Part shown: positions 42,436-53,601 of the stretch, piece after piece | Layout: every line of letters begins with the position of its first letter | Numbering within the stretch: position 1 is the first letter of the stretch | Origin: Polaromonas sp. | Lineage (GTDB): Bacteria; Pseudomonadota; Gammaproteobacteria; Burkholderiales; Burkholderiaceae_C | Direction of reading: 5' to 3' | NCBI RefSeq assembly: GCF_030680935.1 | Contig: NZ_JAUXUP010000014.1 | Span: forward strand, 1 to 56,095 | Length of the DNA stretch: 56,095 nt | Position numbers and translations under genes: made by a program | The notes under the pieces: generated by a model | Told to the model about the DNA's origin: nothing | Database searches by the model: none | What the model saw: the letters and a program-made list of their open reading frames with translations, nothing else

Positions 42436-42463
42436 AAAAGCCCCGCTCTGCGGGGCTTTTTTT
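42436..42463 (+). terminator. Rho-independent terminator of the TRAP binding-protein gene
   Basis: AAAAGCCCCGC-tct-GCGGGGCTTTTTTT, 24 bp after the stop; the flanking A-run makes it bidirectional. Confidence 0.88.
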
Positions 42464-42756
42464 ATGCCCGCAGCATGCGCGCTCGCTGGAACCGGCAGCC
42501 ACCCACAGGCTGACTGCTGCGAGCAGAGTGCGGTGCAGGTGAATGAAGACAATCCCGACGTCCTGAGGGCGCGCTGGTTGAGCGTAGTGGCTGACCATTG
42601 GCATGGGGGGCAGACCTGCACTCAGGGGAATTCATAGCCGGCGCCTTGGTGGAGGGCATGCCCTTGCATGCGCGTACCTCAGGCCCGACGATATCGCGGG
42701 CGTCACTTCCTGATGGACGGAAAAGCGTCGGCGCCGCCATATGAGGAGGTGGGGTT

Positions 42757-42789
42757 AAAAAAAAGCCCCGGCATGCGCCGGGGCTTTTT
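42757..42789 (-). terminator. Rho-independent terminator of the TRAP membrane-subunit operon
   Basis: AAAAGCCCCGGC-atg-C-GCCGGGGCTTTTT, 40 bp beyond the DctM stop and reading on the minus strand. Between the two terminators (42464-42756) I see no gene. Confidence 0.85.
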
Positions 42790-42828
42790 GACCTTGCAAA
42801 GCGACCGCCTTGCGAGGGCGGGTGGACC

Positions 42829-44586
<1,758 letters not shown>

Positions 44587-44598
44587 GATGTGTCCCGA

Positions 44599-45198
44599 TC
44601 AGCCGGCGTTGGTTTTGGACTCTGCGAGGCGGCGGATGGCCTCGGTGAGTTCTTCTTCGGCCGTCTTTTCGACTTTCTTGGTAGTCGGGTCTTCGATCAG
44701 CCCTTTCAGGAAAGCGACGCGCTTGATCAGCTCGGACCAGCCCTGCACCATCAGCAAGGTAAAGCCCAGAGGAATCATGGCGTAGACCGGCCAGCGGATC
44801 AGCCCACCGGCGTTGCCCGACATTTCACCCGAACGATAGCCTTGCAGAAAAAACGGAATGCCGTAGTACAGGATGGTCAGGCACACCGGCGTCAGGAACA
44901 CTGCGAAACCGATGATGTCGACCCAGATCTGGCCGCGTTTGGACAGCTTGCTGGAAACCACATCGATCTTGACGTGTTCACCATGGAGCAGGGTGTAGCC
45001 TGCGGCAAGCAGAAAAGCTGCCGCGAACAAGTACCACTGCACCTCGAGGTAGGCATTGGAGCTCATGTTGAAGGTCTTGCGAATCACGGCGTTGACGCCG
45101 CTGATGATGGTGGAGGCCAGGATCAGCCAGATCACATATTTGCCAATCTGGGCATTGAGCCAGTCCACGGCGGTTGAGAATTTCAGCAAGGCGCGCAT
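44599..45198 (-). CDS. TRAP transporter small permease (DctQ family)
   Basis: A 199-aa protein with four membrane helices (about 18-40, 60-80, 95-120, 150-172) and the family motif in EVQWYLFAAAFLLAAGYTLLHGEHVKID. ATG 45196-45198 has GGAG 6 bp upstream. First gene of the dctQM pair. Confidence 0.87.
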   Translation of the reverse strand: MRALLKFSTAVDWLNAQIGKYVIWLILASTIISGVNAVIRKTFNMSSNAYLEVQWYLFAAAFLLAAGYTLLHGEHVKIDVVSSKLSKRGQIWVDIIGFAVFLTPVCLTILYYGIPFFLQGYRSGEMSGNAGGLIRWPVYAMIPLGFTLLMVQGWSELIKRVAFLKGLIEDPTTKKVEKTAEEELTEAIRRLAESKTNAG

Positions 45199-45444
45199 TT
45201 TGTCTCCAGAAAAAAGAGTCCACGCATAAAAATCATCCGGCAACCCCTGTTAAAGGGCGTGCCGGATACAGTTTGGCGCGTGGGGGATTTTATAGAGCAC
45301 TATAGAAGGCAAGCTGACAACTTTGTGACGGTGTTATCCCGTAGCGGTCAGGGCGCTTGGCGACCAGTGTCACAATGGGCGACAGACATGGCACCGGTAC
45401 CGTGTTTTCAGACCGCGTATCCCGCGGGCGTGACGGCGCTGGTG

Positions 45445-46770
45445 ATGATGAGGACCACTGCCTTGGCTTCAGACGCACCCCCCCCACCTTCTCCGCTGGT
45501 GCCAGACCGCAATCGGGTCGGCCAAGTCGACTCACCCTCCATGCGCAGCGCGGGGCGCGATGCACTGTCGCTGGCGCTGATGGATGCGCGCAACCACACC
45601 CTGCGCCTTTTTGGCCAGTACCAGCTGGCGCTGGAGGGAGTAGATTTTGTGGTGCCCCAGTTGTCAGTGCTCAACCCCCCGGTTTGGGAGCTTGGCCATA
45701 TCGCCTGGTTTCAGGAGTGGTGGATTGGCCGCAATCTGCAGCGCGCCTTGGGTGCCACCAGTGATCCGGCGCATGCGCGCCTGGCCTCCATCGAACCTGC
45801 TGCCGACCGCTGGTGGGACTCGACCAATGTGCCGCATCAGCAGCGCTGGTCGCTGAATTTGCCCACTGTATCGGCCTGCCGCGCCTACCTGCTGGACACC
45901 CTGGAGGGCACGCTGGAGTTGCTGGAAAAAGCGGGTGACGACGACGCGGCCCTGTACTTTTACCGGCTCTGCCTGTTTCACGAAGACATGCATGCTGAAG
46001 CCCTGACCTACACCGCGCAGACGCTGGGGCTGGCGCTGGACAAACCCTTGCTGCAGGCCTTCACACCTGCGGCCATGACGCTGCGCGAGCCCGTGCTGGT
46101 GCCGGCCACTGTGTGGCATCTGGGCAGCGCGGCCCAGGGCCAGGGCGCCGGATTTGCATTTGACAACGAGCAGGGCGCGCACGAGGTCCGGGTGCCCGAG
46201 TTTGAAATCGACGCCCAGCCGGTCAGCTGGGCCCAGTTTGTCGAGTTTGTCGATGACGGCGGGTACGACCGCCCCGAGCTCTGGCAGGCTGGCGGCCGGG
46301 ACTGGCTGCAGCAGATCGTCAGGACCGAGGGCCGGCGCGGCCCGCGTTATGTCGAGCAGATTGGTGTCGCCAGCGGCGCGGTCATGCAGACCCGCTTCGG
46401 CACACCCCGGCGCATGCTGGGCAATCAGCCCGCCATGCACATGAGCTGGTGGGAGGCCGACGCCTGGTGCCGCTGGGCCGGGCGCCGCCTGCCGGCCGAG
46501 GTCGAGTGGGAGGTGGCGGCGCATACAGCTGCGCGCCGGGGGTTCTATTGGGGCGATGTCTGGGAGTGGACGGGCAGCACCTTCCGCGCCTTCCCGGGCT
46601 TTGTGCCCGGTCCGTATGCCGAGTATTCTGCGCCCTGGTTTGGCACGCACAAAGTGTTGCGCGGCGGTTCGCTGGCGACGCGCGGACGTATGAAACACCC
46701 CAAGTACCGCAATTTTTACCTGCCCGAGCGCGACGATATTTTTTGTGGCTTCCGGTCTTGCGCGCTTTAG
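45445..46770 (+). CDS. EgtB-type sulfoxide synthase / putative selenoneine synthase SenA
   Basis: About 441 aa (start uncertain: ATG 45445, 45448 or 45541; the conserved region begins at MRSAGRDALSLALMDARNHTL). The N-terminal DinB-like domain has iron ligands in ELGHIAWFQEWW and FHEDMHAEAL. The C-terminal FGE-sulfatase-like domain ends in VWEWTGSTF...LRGGSLATRGRMKHPKYRNFYLPERDDIFCGFR. Family knowledge: EgtB joins cysteine or glutamylcysteine to trimethylhistidine in ergothioneine synthesis; the 'EgtB-related' branch known in Variovorax is SenA, which uses a selenosugar. The ending resembles that branch. No egtD, senB or selD gene lies in the window, so the choice is unresolved. Confidence 0.65.
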   Translation: MMRTTALASDAPPPPSPLVPDRNRVGQVDSPSMRSAGRDALSLALMDARNHTLRLFGQYQLALEGVDFVVPQLSVLNPPVWELGHIAWFQEWWIGRNLQRALGATSDPAHARLASIEPAADRWWDSTNVPHQQRWSLNLPTVSACRAYLLDTLEGTLELLEKAGDDDAALYFYRLCLFHEDMHAEALTYTAQTLGLALDKPLLQAFTPAAMTLREPVLVPATVWHLGSAAQGQGAGFAFDNEQGAHEVRVPEFEIDAQPVSWAQFVEFVDDGGYDRPELWQAGGRDWLQQIVRTEGRRGPRYVEQIGVASGAVMQTRFGTPRRMLGNQPAMHMSWWEADAWCRWAGRRLPAEVEWEVAAHTAARRGFYWGDVWEWTGSTFRAFPGFVPGPYAEYSAPWFGTHKVLRGGSLATRGRMKHPKYRNFYLPERDDIFCGFRSCAL

Positions 46771-46928
46771 TCAGTAAGCCTGAGGTGAAGAGGAGCAGGG
46801 CGCCGCCGCCGGACATCGGCCGTGATTTCACGGGCGCTTAGCGCTGATCGCGCAGGCCGGAAGCAGGCATCAGGCAAAACACAGTGCGTGGATTTTTTAA
46901 AGCTTGCCACCAACCATGAAGCTGTCAT

Positions 46929-46952
46929 AATTACCTGTAATTACAGGTAATT
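46929..46952. promoter_or_regulatory. Perfect 24-bp palindrome upstream of the malonate operon
   Basis: Both strands read identically with half-site AATTACCTGTAA. It lies 104 bp before the GntR gene that opens the operon. Length and symmetry fit a dimeric FadR-type GntR repressor. No other copy was seen in the window. Confidence 0.7.
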
Positions 46953-47056
46953 GATTACCGCCTTCCGCCGGGAATTTACCGGTCGTGGTTTGAAAAGCTG
47001 GTTTCTGCCTGCAGTCCGCGTTGCAACTTGCCCGACCTTCACCGCTCTCCATCCTC

Positions 47057-47725
47057 ATGCGACTTGTCCAGAATTCATTGCACCAGGAAGTGGCCGCCAC
47101 CTTGCGGGAGCAGATCTTTGCCGGTTTGCTGGCGCCCGGCAGTTTTCTGGATGAGCCGGTGCTCTGCGAGCGGCTGCAGATCTCCCGCACGCCGCTGCGT
47201 GAGGCGCTCAAGGTACTGACGGCAGAGGGCTTGCTGCGTCATGAGCCCAGGCGCGGCTGCTTCATCAGCGAAGTGACTGAAAAAGACCTGGACGATATTT
47301 TTCCGGTGATTGCGCTGCTGGAAGGGCGCTGCGCCTTTGAGGCGGCGCGCAACGCCACAGATGCCGACCTGGCGGCGCTAACCACCCTGCATGAGCGACT
47401 GGCCGGTCACGCCAAGGCGGGCCGCATCAACGACTATTACGACACCAATTTCGCGATTCACGAGGCCATCATCACACTGGCAGACAACCGCTGGCTGGCC
47501 GTGGCGATTGCCGATCTGCGCAAAATCCTCAAGCTGGCGCGGGCGCAGCAGCTGCACGCACCTGGCCGGCTGGCGCAAAGCCTGTCGGAGCACATGGCGG
47601 TGTTTGCCGCGCTCAAGGCCAGGGACAGCGAAGGCGCCGACGCCGCGATGCGCACCCACCTCACGCGCCAGCGCGAGGCCTTGCGTGAACTCGCCCGCAA
47701 CCAGCGCACACGGGTGACATCATGA
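47057..47725 (+). CDS. matR: GntR/FadR-family regulator of malonate genes (MatR-like)
   Basis: A 222-aa protein with a winged helix (CERLQISRTPLREALKVLTAEGLL) and an FCD effector domain (DTNFAIHEAIITLADN, SEHMAVFAALKARD, metal-ligand type Asp/His positions). It overlaps the malonyl-CoA decarboxylase gene by 4 bp. Family knowledge: MatR-type GntR proteins repress malonate genes and respond to malonate. Confidence 0.8.
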   Translation: MRLVQNSLHQEVAATLREQIFAGLLAPGSFLDEPVLCERLQISRTPLREALKVLTAEGLLRHEPRRGCFISEVTEKDLDDIFPVIALLEGRCAFEAARNATDADLAALTTLHERLAGHAKAGRINDYYDTNFAIHEAIITLADNRWLAVAIADLRKILKLARAQQLHAPGRLAQSLSEHMAVFAALKARDSEGADAAMRTHLTRQREALRELARNQRTRVTS

Positions 47726-49212
47726 ACACCTCTGACTGGCTGGCACGCAGCGTGTCGCGTTTCTCGACTGGCAAAAAAACAGAAGAAAAAACGGCTGCGG
47801 CCGTTACCGGTTCTGCGCAACCAGCTATTAAAAAAATAGCAAATGGTGTGCTGCCCGATGGCGTGCAGCCGCAACGCTCCACCCGGGAGCGGCTCAAGGC
47901 CACGTTGCGGCAGAAAGAAGAGGCCCTGTCGCCGCGCGTCTTGCGCCGCACCCTGGAAGAGCTCAAAGCCATCGTGGACCCGCAGGTCAGCGAGGTCGAA
48001 GGCGGCCGGCGCGCCAGCGGAGTGGCGGGCTGGTATGCCCGCGCCTCCCTGCATGAAAGGCGTGACATGTGGCTGTTGATGAGCGAGCAATTTGTAGCCG
48101 ATGCGCAGAAGGTCAAACTCGCCCAGGCCCAGTTTGCCGCAGCCGTCGGCACGCCCGACGAAGCCGTGGCCGAGGTGCGTTACCGCCGAGCCACCGTTTC
48201 ACCGCGTCGCAGATTATTGCAACGCTTCAGCGCGTTTCCGGAAGGTTTTCGTTTTCTGGTCGATCTGCGTGCCGACATGTTGCCGCACCTGAAGGCCGAC
48301 AAGCGACTTCAGGCGCTCGATGTCGAGATGGAGTACATGTTCTCGACCTGGTTCGATGTGGGTTTTCTGGACCTGCGCCGCATCAGTTGGGACTCGCCGG
48401 CCTCCTTGATTGAAAAGCTGATCCGGTACGAGGCGGTGCATGACATCAAGAGCTGGTCCGACGTGAAAAACCGGCTCGACAGCGACCGCCGTTGCTACGG
48501 ATTTTTCCACCCCCGCATGCCCGACGAACCCCTTATTTTTGTCGAGGTGGCACTGATGGACGAGATGGCCGCCGGCATCACGCCGCTGCTGGATGAGTCG
48601 GCGGCGCCGGCCGATCTGAAGAAGGCCACGACCGCGATTTTTTACTCCATCAGCAACACGCAGAGCGGTTTGCGCGGTGTGAGTTTTGGCGATTCGCTGA
48701 TCAAACGGGTGGTGGAGACCCTGCATGCCGAGTTCCCCCGGCTCAAACACTTTGCCACCCTGTCACCGATTCCGGGCTTCCGTCAATGGCTGGGCAAAAA
48801 TGCGGCTGCCATGCTGCAGCAGCTTGGCGACAAAGAGCGCAGCGCGCTGGGACTGGCGCTCGGTTTTGAGCCGCCCACTGCGCAACATCTGCTCACGGCA
48901 GCAGACAACCTGCCGCTGCTGGACGACAGATCGCCGGTGCGCCGCATGTTGCTGGCGTGCGCGGCGCATTACCTGGGCCGCGTGCTTGAAGACGGCAAGC
49001 CCCTGGACCCGGTTGCACGTTTTCACCTGGGCAACGGAGCCCGGGTAGAGCGCCTCAACTGGCTGGGCGACCCTTCACCCAAAGGCCTCAAACAGTCATG
49101 CGGTTTGATGGTCAATTACCTTTACGACCTCAAGCGCCTGGACAAGCACAGGGCGCTGCTGGCGCAGGGGAAAGTCCCGGTATCGGGGGACATCGAAGGT
49201 TTGTACATTTAA
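47722..49212 (+). CDS. matA: Malonyl-CoA decarboxylase
   Basis: A 496-aa enzyme releasing CO2 from malonyl-CoA to give acetyl-CoA. Residues about 85-180 form the helical N-terminal domain; the catalytic GNAT-like domain carries FATLSPIPGFRQWL and the terminal GLMVNYLYDL. The first 45 residues are a Lys/Thr-rich, poorly conserved extension formed partly by a dispersed repeat (47822-47843, encoding PAIKKIA). Coupled to the regulator gene (ATGA). Confidence 0.88.
   Translation: MNTSDWLARSVSRFSTGKKTEEKTAAAVTGSAQPAIKKIANGVLPDGVQPQRSTRERLKATLRQKEEALSPRVLRRTLEELKAIVDPQVSEVEGGRRASGVAGWYARASLHERRDMWLLMSEQFVADAQKVKLAQAQFAAAVGTPDEAVAEVRYRRATVSPRRRLLQRFSAFPEGFRFLVDLRADMLPHLKADKRLQALDVEMEYMFSTWFDVGFLDLRRISWDSPASLIEKLIRYEAVHDIKSWSDVKNRLDSDRRCYGFFHPRMPDEPLIFVEVALMDEMAAGITPLLDESAAPADLKKATTAIFYSISNTQSGLRGVSFGDSLIKRVVETLHAEFPRLKHFATLSPIPGFRQWLGKNAAAMLQQLGDKERSALGLALGFEPPTAQHLLTAADNLPLLDDRSPVRRMLLACAAHYLGRVLEDGKPLDPVARFHLGNGARVERLNWLGDPSPKGLKQSCGLMVNYLYDLKRLDKHRALLAQGKVPVSGDIEGLYI
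47822..47843 (+). repeat. Dispersed repeat copy 6, inside matA
   Basis: CCAGCTATTAAAAAAATAGCA, the AGCTAT-N7-ATAGC form, in frame in the N-terminal extension of malonyl-CoA decarboxylase. Confidence 0.7.
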
Positions 49213-49257
49213 TAAGTATGCGTTGCATTTTTCTTTCAACAACGACAGGAGACAGAC

Positions 49258-50256
49258 ATGACATCAACCCTTGACAGACACGCGACCCGACGCGACGTGT
49301 TGCGAACGGCGGCTGCCGGTGCCGCGGTGTTTTCCCTGGGCGCTTATGCCCAGCCGGGCTGGCCCAACAAACCCGTCACGATGATCGTGCCCTTTCCGGC
49401 CGGTGGCGGTACTGATGCGTTTGCGCGTCCGATGTCGGCCCAGTTTGCACGCCTGACAGGCAAACAGTTGATCATCGACAACCGCGGCGGCGCGGGCGGC
49501 ACGCTGGGCGCCAGCATTGCGGCCAAGGCGCCAGCCGATGGCTACACCCTGTTCATGGGCGCTGTGCATCACACCATTGCGCCCAGCATGTACCCCAAGC
49601 TCGATTACGACCTGGAGAAGGATCTGGTGCCGCTTATTCTGGTGGCCAGCGTGCCTCAGGTGGTGGTGGTCAACCCACAGAAGGTACCCGCTGCCAACTT
49701 CAAGGACTTTCTGGAGTTTGCCCGCAAGAACCCGGGCAAGCTCAACTACGGCTCCGCAGGTGCTGGCACCTCGCACCACCTTGCTGGCGAGTTGTTCAAG
49801 CAGCAGACCAAAACCTTCATCACGCACATCCCGTACCGGGGTGCAGGCCCGGCGTTGCAGGGCCTGATCGCGGGCGATGTCGAGATGATGTTTGACGGTC
49901 TCGGCTCGTCGGCAGCCCACATTGCCGGCGGCCGCATCAAGGCGCTGATGGTGTCCGGCAACAAGCGCAACCCGGCGATTCCCGACGTGCCCAGTGCCGC
50001 CGAAATGGGCTTGCCCGAGTACAACGTCACCACCTGGTACGGCGTCTGGGGACCCAAAGGCATGCCGGCCGACGCGCAGGCCCGCGCCATCGAAGAAATC
50101 CGCAAAGCCTGCACCACCGACGAAGCCAAAGCAGTCTGGGCGCGCCAGGGGGCCGAATTCACTGGTCTGGCCGGCCCGCAGTTTGGCAGCTTCATCAGCG
50201 CTGAGGTCAAAAAATGGGCGCAGGTGGTCAAGGCTTCCGGCGCCAAGCTCGATTGA
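49258..50256 (+). CDS. Bug-family tripartite tricarboxylate-type solute-binding protein
   Basis: A 332-aa periplasmic protein with twin-Arg leader (TRRDVLRTAAAGAAVFSLG), then WPNKPVTMIVPFPAGGGTDAFARPM, the Bug family hallmark. No TctA/TctB membrane genes are nearby, as is usual for Bug proteins. Its place between malonyl-CoA decarboxylase and synthetase suggests it binds malonate for uptake or sensing (inference). Confidence 0.85.
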   Translation: MTSTLDRHATRRDVLRTAAAGAAVFSLGAYAQPGWPNKPVTMIVPFPAGGGTDAFARPMSAQFARLTGKQLIIDNRGGAGGTLGASIAAKAPADGYTLFMGAVHHTIAPSMYPKLDYDLEKDLVPLILVASVPQVVVVNPQKVPAANFKDFLEFARKNPGKLNYGSAGAGTSHHLAGELFKQQTKTFITHIPYRGAGPALQGLIAGDVEMMFDGLGSSAAHIAGGRIKALMVSGNKRNPAIPDVPSAAEMGLPEYNVTTWYGVWGPKGMPADAQARAIEEIRKACTTDEAKAVWARQGAEFTGLAGPQFGSFISAEVKKWAQVVKASGAKLD

Positions 50257-50272
50257 GCGCTTCAGGACCTAC

Positions 50273-51067
50273 ATGACGGGAAAGGTTCTGCTGGCGGTTG
50301 AGGGCCCGGTTGCGCAGGTCACCCTGTCCCACCCGGGCAAACTCAATGCCATGTCGCGAGCCATGTGGCGGGCCCTGCGGGAGTTGTTTGCCGACCTGCA
50401 GCAGCGCAGCGATATCGGTTGTGTGGTGTTGAGCGGGCAATCGGGCAACTTCTGCGCAGGCGGTGACATCGCTGAATACCCGGACTTCCGTTTTGACGAG
50501 GCGGCCCTGCGCGATTTTCATGAAAACGAAGTCTGGGGCGCCTTGCAGGCCATGCTCGACTGCGACCTGCCGCTGCTGGCGCAGATCGAAGGCGCGTGTA
50601 TGGGGGCCGGCATGGAGATTGCCAGCTGCTGCGACCTGCGTTTTGCTGGCGCCTCTGCCAGGTTTGGTGCGCCAATTGCCAGGCTGGGCTTTCCCATGGC
50701 GCCGCGCGAAGCGGCCTTGGTCATGCGCGCTGCCGGCGAGTTGACAGCGCGCGAGATGCTGCTGACCGCTGCCACGCTGGATGCGGCCACCCTGCTGCAG
50801 CGCGGTTTTCTCAATCGTGTGTTTCCTGACGATGAAGTGGCCACTGAAGCGCGGGCCATGGCCGAACGTGTGGTCAGCCTGGCGCCAGGCGCCGCACGCC
50901 TGAATAAACAGTGTTTTCGGGCTATGACCCTGACTGGATATGCGCAGCCAGCTCCTGATTTGATAGCAAATTCCTTCCGCTATGCGGCTTCTCCTGAACA
51001 CCGTGAAGGTGTGACGGCCTTTGTTGAAAAACGTGCGCCGCAGTTTCAGCTGCAGCGCAAGCCCTGA
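50273..51067 (+). CDS. Enoyl-CoA hydratase/isomerase family protein with altered active site
   Basis: A 264-aa crotonase-fold protein. The first oxyanion-hole loop is GNFCAGGDIAEY and the second EGACMGAGMEIASCCDLR. The next conserved stretch, normally FG.PE...G..PG.GG, reads FGAPIARLGFPMAPREAAL: the first catalytic Glu position is Ile and the GG is absent, so ordinary hydratase activity is doubtful; the later LTAREMLLT retains a Glu. It may decarboxylate or hydrolyse a malonyl-type CoA ester. A dispersed repeat forms residues near QPAPDLIANSF. Confidence 0.8.
   Translation: MTGKVLLAVEGPVAQVTLSHPGKLNAMSRAMWRALRELFADLQQRSDIGCVVLSGQSGNFCAGGDIAEYPDFRFDEAALRDFHENEVWGALQAMLDCDLPLLAQIEGACMGAGMEIASCCDLRFAGASARFGAPIARLGFPMAPREAALVMRAAGELTAREMLLTAATLDAATLLQRGFLNRVFPDDEVATEARAMAERVVSLAPGAARLNKQCFRAMTLTGYAQPAPDLIANSFRYAASPEHREGVTAFVEKRAPQFQLQRKP
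50947..50982 (+). repeat. Dispersed repeat copy 7, inside the crotonase-fold gene
   Basis: CAGCTCCTGATTTGATAGC, a variant of the 18-nt element, in frame near the 3' end of the gene. Confidence 0.55.
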
Positions 51068-51089
51068 GCTTTTGATTCCAGCCCACGCC

Positions 51090-52613
51090 ATGAAAAACCA
51101 CAACCTGTATGCTGCCTTGCGCGCGGCCTTTCCTGAAGACCTGGATGCGGTGGCGGTGGAAACCGACGACGGCCTGATGTACTCCTGGCGCGACCTGGAC
51201 CGGGGCACGGCCATGTTGGCCAATTTGCTGGAGTCCATGGGCCTGCCTCAAGGCGCACGGGTGGCCGTGCAGGTCGAAAAATCGGTCGAGGCCATGATGC
51301 TGTACCTGGCCACTCTGCGGGCCGGTTACGTGTTTTTGCCACTCAACACGGCCTACCAGAGCGCCGAGATTGAATACTTCATCGCTAACGCTGAACCGTC
51401 AGTCGTGGTTTGCAGCCGCAAGAACTTCGGCTGGGTCAGCAAGATTGCCTTCAAGGCCGGTACACAAAACGTATTCACGCTGGACGATGACCGCAGCGGC
51501 TCGCTCCTGGACCGTGCGGCACATTGCAGCGACCAACATGAGGTGGCACAGTCCGGCGCTGACGACCTGGCGGCCATCCTGTACACCAGTGGCACCACAG
51601 GTCGTAGCAAGGGGGCCATGCTGTCGCACGGCAACATGCTCAGCAATGCGCTGGTGCTCAAGGACTACTGGGGCTGGAAGCCGGGCGATGTGCTGATCCA
51701 TGCGCTGCCGATCTTTCATGTGCACGGCCTGTTTGTCGCCATCCACGGCGCACTGATCAACGGCAGCAAGATGATCTGGCTGGCGAAGTTTGACCCGAAG
51801 CTGGTGGTGCAGAAACTGCCCGAGGCCACGGTGTTCATGGGTGTGCCCACGTTGTATGTGCGCCTGCTGGCCGAGCAGGGCCTGAGCCGGGAAAGCTGCC
51901 GCAACATGCGGCTGTTTGTTGCGGGCTCGGCACCACTGCTGATTGAAACCTTTGCCGAGTGGCAGCAACGCACTGGTCACACCATCCTCGAGCGTTACGG
52001 CATGAGCGAGACCGCCATGCTGACCTCCAACCCCTACGACGGCGAGCGCCGCGGCGGCACCGTTGGGTTTGCCTTGCCCGGGGTCAGTCTGCGCGTGCAG
52101 GACGACGATGGGCGGGCCTTGCCGACTGGCGAGATAGGCGGGATTCAGGTCAAAGGCCCGAATGTGTTCCAGGGCTACTGGCGCATGCCGGAGAAAACAA
52201 AGGAAGAATTCACTGCCGATGGCTATTTCAAGACCGGCGACGTCGGCAAAATCGACGAACGCGGCTACATCACCATCGTTGGGCGCAGCAAGGACCTGAT
52301 CATCAGCGGCGGCTACAACGTCTACCCGGCCGAGATCGAGAGTTTCATCAACGACATGCCGGGTGTCGCGGAAAGCGCGCTGGTCGGGGTACCGCACGCG
52401 GACTTTGGCGAGGTCGGCATCGCCATCGTGATCGCCAAGCCCGGCAGCACGCTGGACGGCGACGCCATCATTGCCACGCTGAAGTCAGGGCTGGCCAACT
52501 TCAAGATTCCCAAGCGCTGTTTTGTGGTTGGTGAACTGCCGCGCAACACCATGGGCAAGGTGCAAAAGAACCTGCTGCGCGAGCAGTACAAACAACTGTT
52601 TTCCGCCCGCTGA
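51090..52613 (+). CDS. matB: Malonyl-CoA synthetase
   Basis: A 507-aa ANL-superfamily ligase making malonyl-CoA from malonate, ATP and CoA. It has YTSGTTGRSKGAMLSHGN, the adenylate motif ERYGMSETAMLTSNP, the hinge GRSKDLIISGGYNVYP, and the catalytic Lys in NTMGKVQKN. ATG 51090 is 22 bp after the previous stop. The whole route malonate to malonyl-CoA to acetyl-CoA is thus encoded in this operon. Confidence 0.88.
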   Translation: MKNHNLYAALRAAFPEDLDAVAVETDDGLMYSWRDLDRGTAMLANLLESMGLPQGARVAVQVEKSVEAMMLYLATLRAGYVFLPLNTAYQSAEIEYFIANAEPSVVVCSRKNFGWVSKIAFKAGTQNVFTLDDDRSGSLLDRAAHCSDQHEVAQSGADDLAAILYTSGTTGRSKGAMLSHGNMLSNALVLKDYWGWKPGDVLIHALPIFHVHGLFVAIHGALINGSKMIWLAKFDPKLVVQKLPEATVFMGVPTLYVRLLAEQGLSRESCRNMRLFVAGSAPLLIETFAEWQQRTGHTILERYGMSETAMLTSNPYDGERRGGTVGFALPGVSLRVQDDDGRALPTGEIGGIQVKGPNVFQGYWRMPEKTKEEFTADGYFKTGDVGKIDERGYITIVGRSKDLIISGGYNVYPAEIESFINDMPGVAESALVGVPHADFGEVGIAIVIAKPGSTLDGDAIIATLKSGLANFKIPKRCFVVGELPRNTMGKVQKNLLREQYKQLFSAR

Positions 52614-52653
52614 GCCGGGCGGGCCGCGCCTCAGGGCGCGTGACGGACCGCCC

Positions 52654-53601
52654 TCAGTTCGAAGGCAGTTTCGGCTGCACAGCGGGCCTGGCACGTTCGG
52701 GCACGGTGGCCAGCACCACACCCGCCAGCGCCAGCACAAACGCTGCCAGTTGTGCGCCGCCCATGGCTTCGCCGAGCACAAACACACCCACCAGCGTCGC
52801 GCTGATGGGTAACATCACAGTGAACACACCGGCGCGGCTGGCGGGCACGCTTTTGAGTCCGGTCATCCACAGCCAGACCGTCCAGATGCTGGCGGCCAGC
52901 GCGTAAAACAGCAGCAGCAGCCAGCTACCTGGCGCCACGGCGGCAAAGTCAAAACTCCAGGCCAGCCACAGGCCCATGGGTGTGACCAGCACAAAGCCCC
53001 AGAGGTTGATCAGCGCGGTGATGCGTCTGGCGCCCAGGGCGCCGGTGAGTTTTTTGCCGATCACCGCATAGGCGGCTTCACAAAACACCGCGCCCAGCAG
53101 CAGCAGATTGCCCAACCACGCATTGTTTGAAGCCAAATCGGCCTCCAGCCCATGCCCGGTATGCGTGGACAGCTCTGTTTTTGATAGCGAAACCAGCGCG
53201 ATGCCCAGCACTGCACAGGCCACCGCCAGCCCCACGCGCAGGCTGATACGCTCGCGCAGGAAGAACCAGCTCAGTAGCGCCACCACGGCGGGAATGGCGG
53301 CCATGATGACGCCGGCCGCCACCGCGCTGGACAGGCTGACGCCGTACAACATGCAGATGGAAAACAGGAAATTGCCGAGAAAGGACTCGAGGAAGACCAG
53401 TTGTCGGGTCTGCCGCGTCATAGTCGCTTCGCCGGCGGGTTTTTTCAGCCAGTGCAGCATGGCCGCGCCGCCGATGCCGAAGCGCAGCCAGGCCAGCAGG
53501 AACACCGGGAAAATCGCGACCAGGGGTTTGGACAGCGCCACATAGCTGCCGACCAGTGACATGCTGAGCGCGAGGCAGGCGTAAGCCAGAATGCGGTTCA
53601 T
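52654..53601 (-). CDS. EamA/DMT-family permease
   Basis: A 315-aa, ten-helix permease (two EamA repeats, for example FLLAWLRFGIGGAAMLHWLKKP and YALAASIWTVWLWMTGLKSVP). ATG 53599-53601 begins the first helix. A dispersed repeat (53169-53190) encodes LSKTELS in the loop between the two repeats. Substrate unknown; convergent with the malonate operon. Confidence 0.82.
   Translation of the reverse strand: MNRILAYACLALSMSLVGSYVALSKPLVAIFPVFLLAWLRFGIGGAAMLHWLKKPAGEATMTRQTRQLVFLESFLGNFLFSICMLYGVSLSSAVAAGVIMAAIPAVVALLSWFFLRERISLRVGLAVACAVLGIALVSLSKTELSTHTGHGLEADLASNNAWLGNLLLLGAVFCEAAYAVIGKKLTGALGARRITALINLWGFVLVTPMGLWLAWSFDFAAVAPGSWLLLLFYALAASIWTVWLWMTGLKSVPASRAGVFTVMLPISATLVGVFVLGEAMGGAQLAAFVLALAGVVLATVPERARPAVQPKLPSN
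53169..53190. repeat. Dispersed repeat copy 8, inside an EamA permease gene
   Basis: AGCTCTGTTTTTGATAGC. Its 17-bp core is identical to the copy at 5551-5600, and both copies encode LSKTE in their host genes. Confidence 0.7.
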
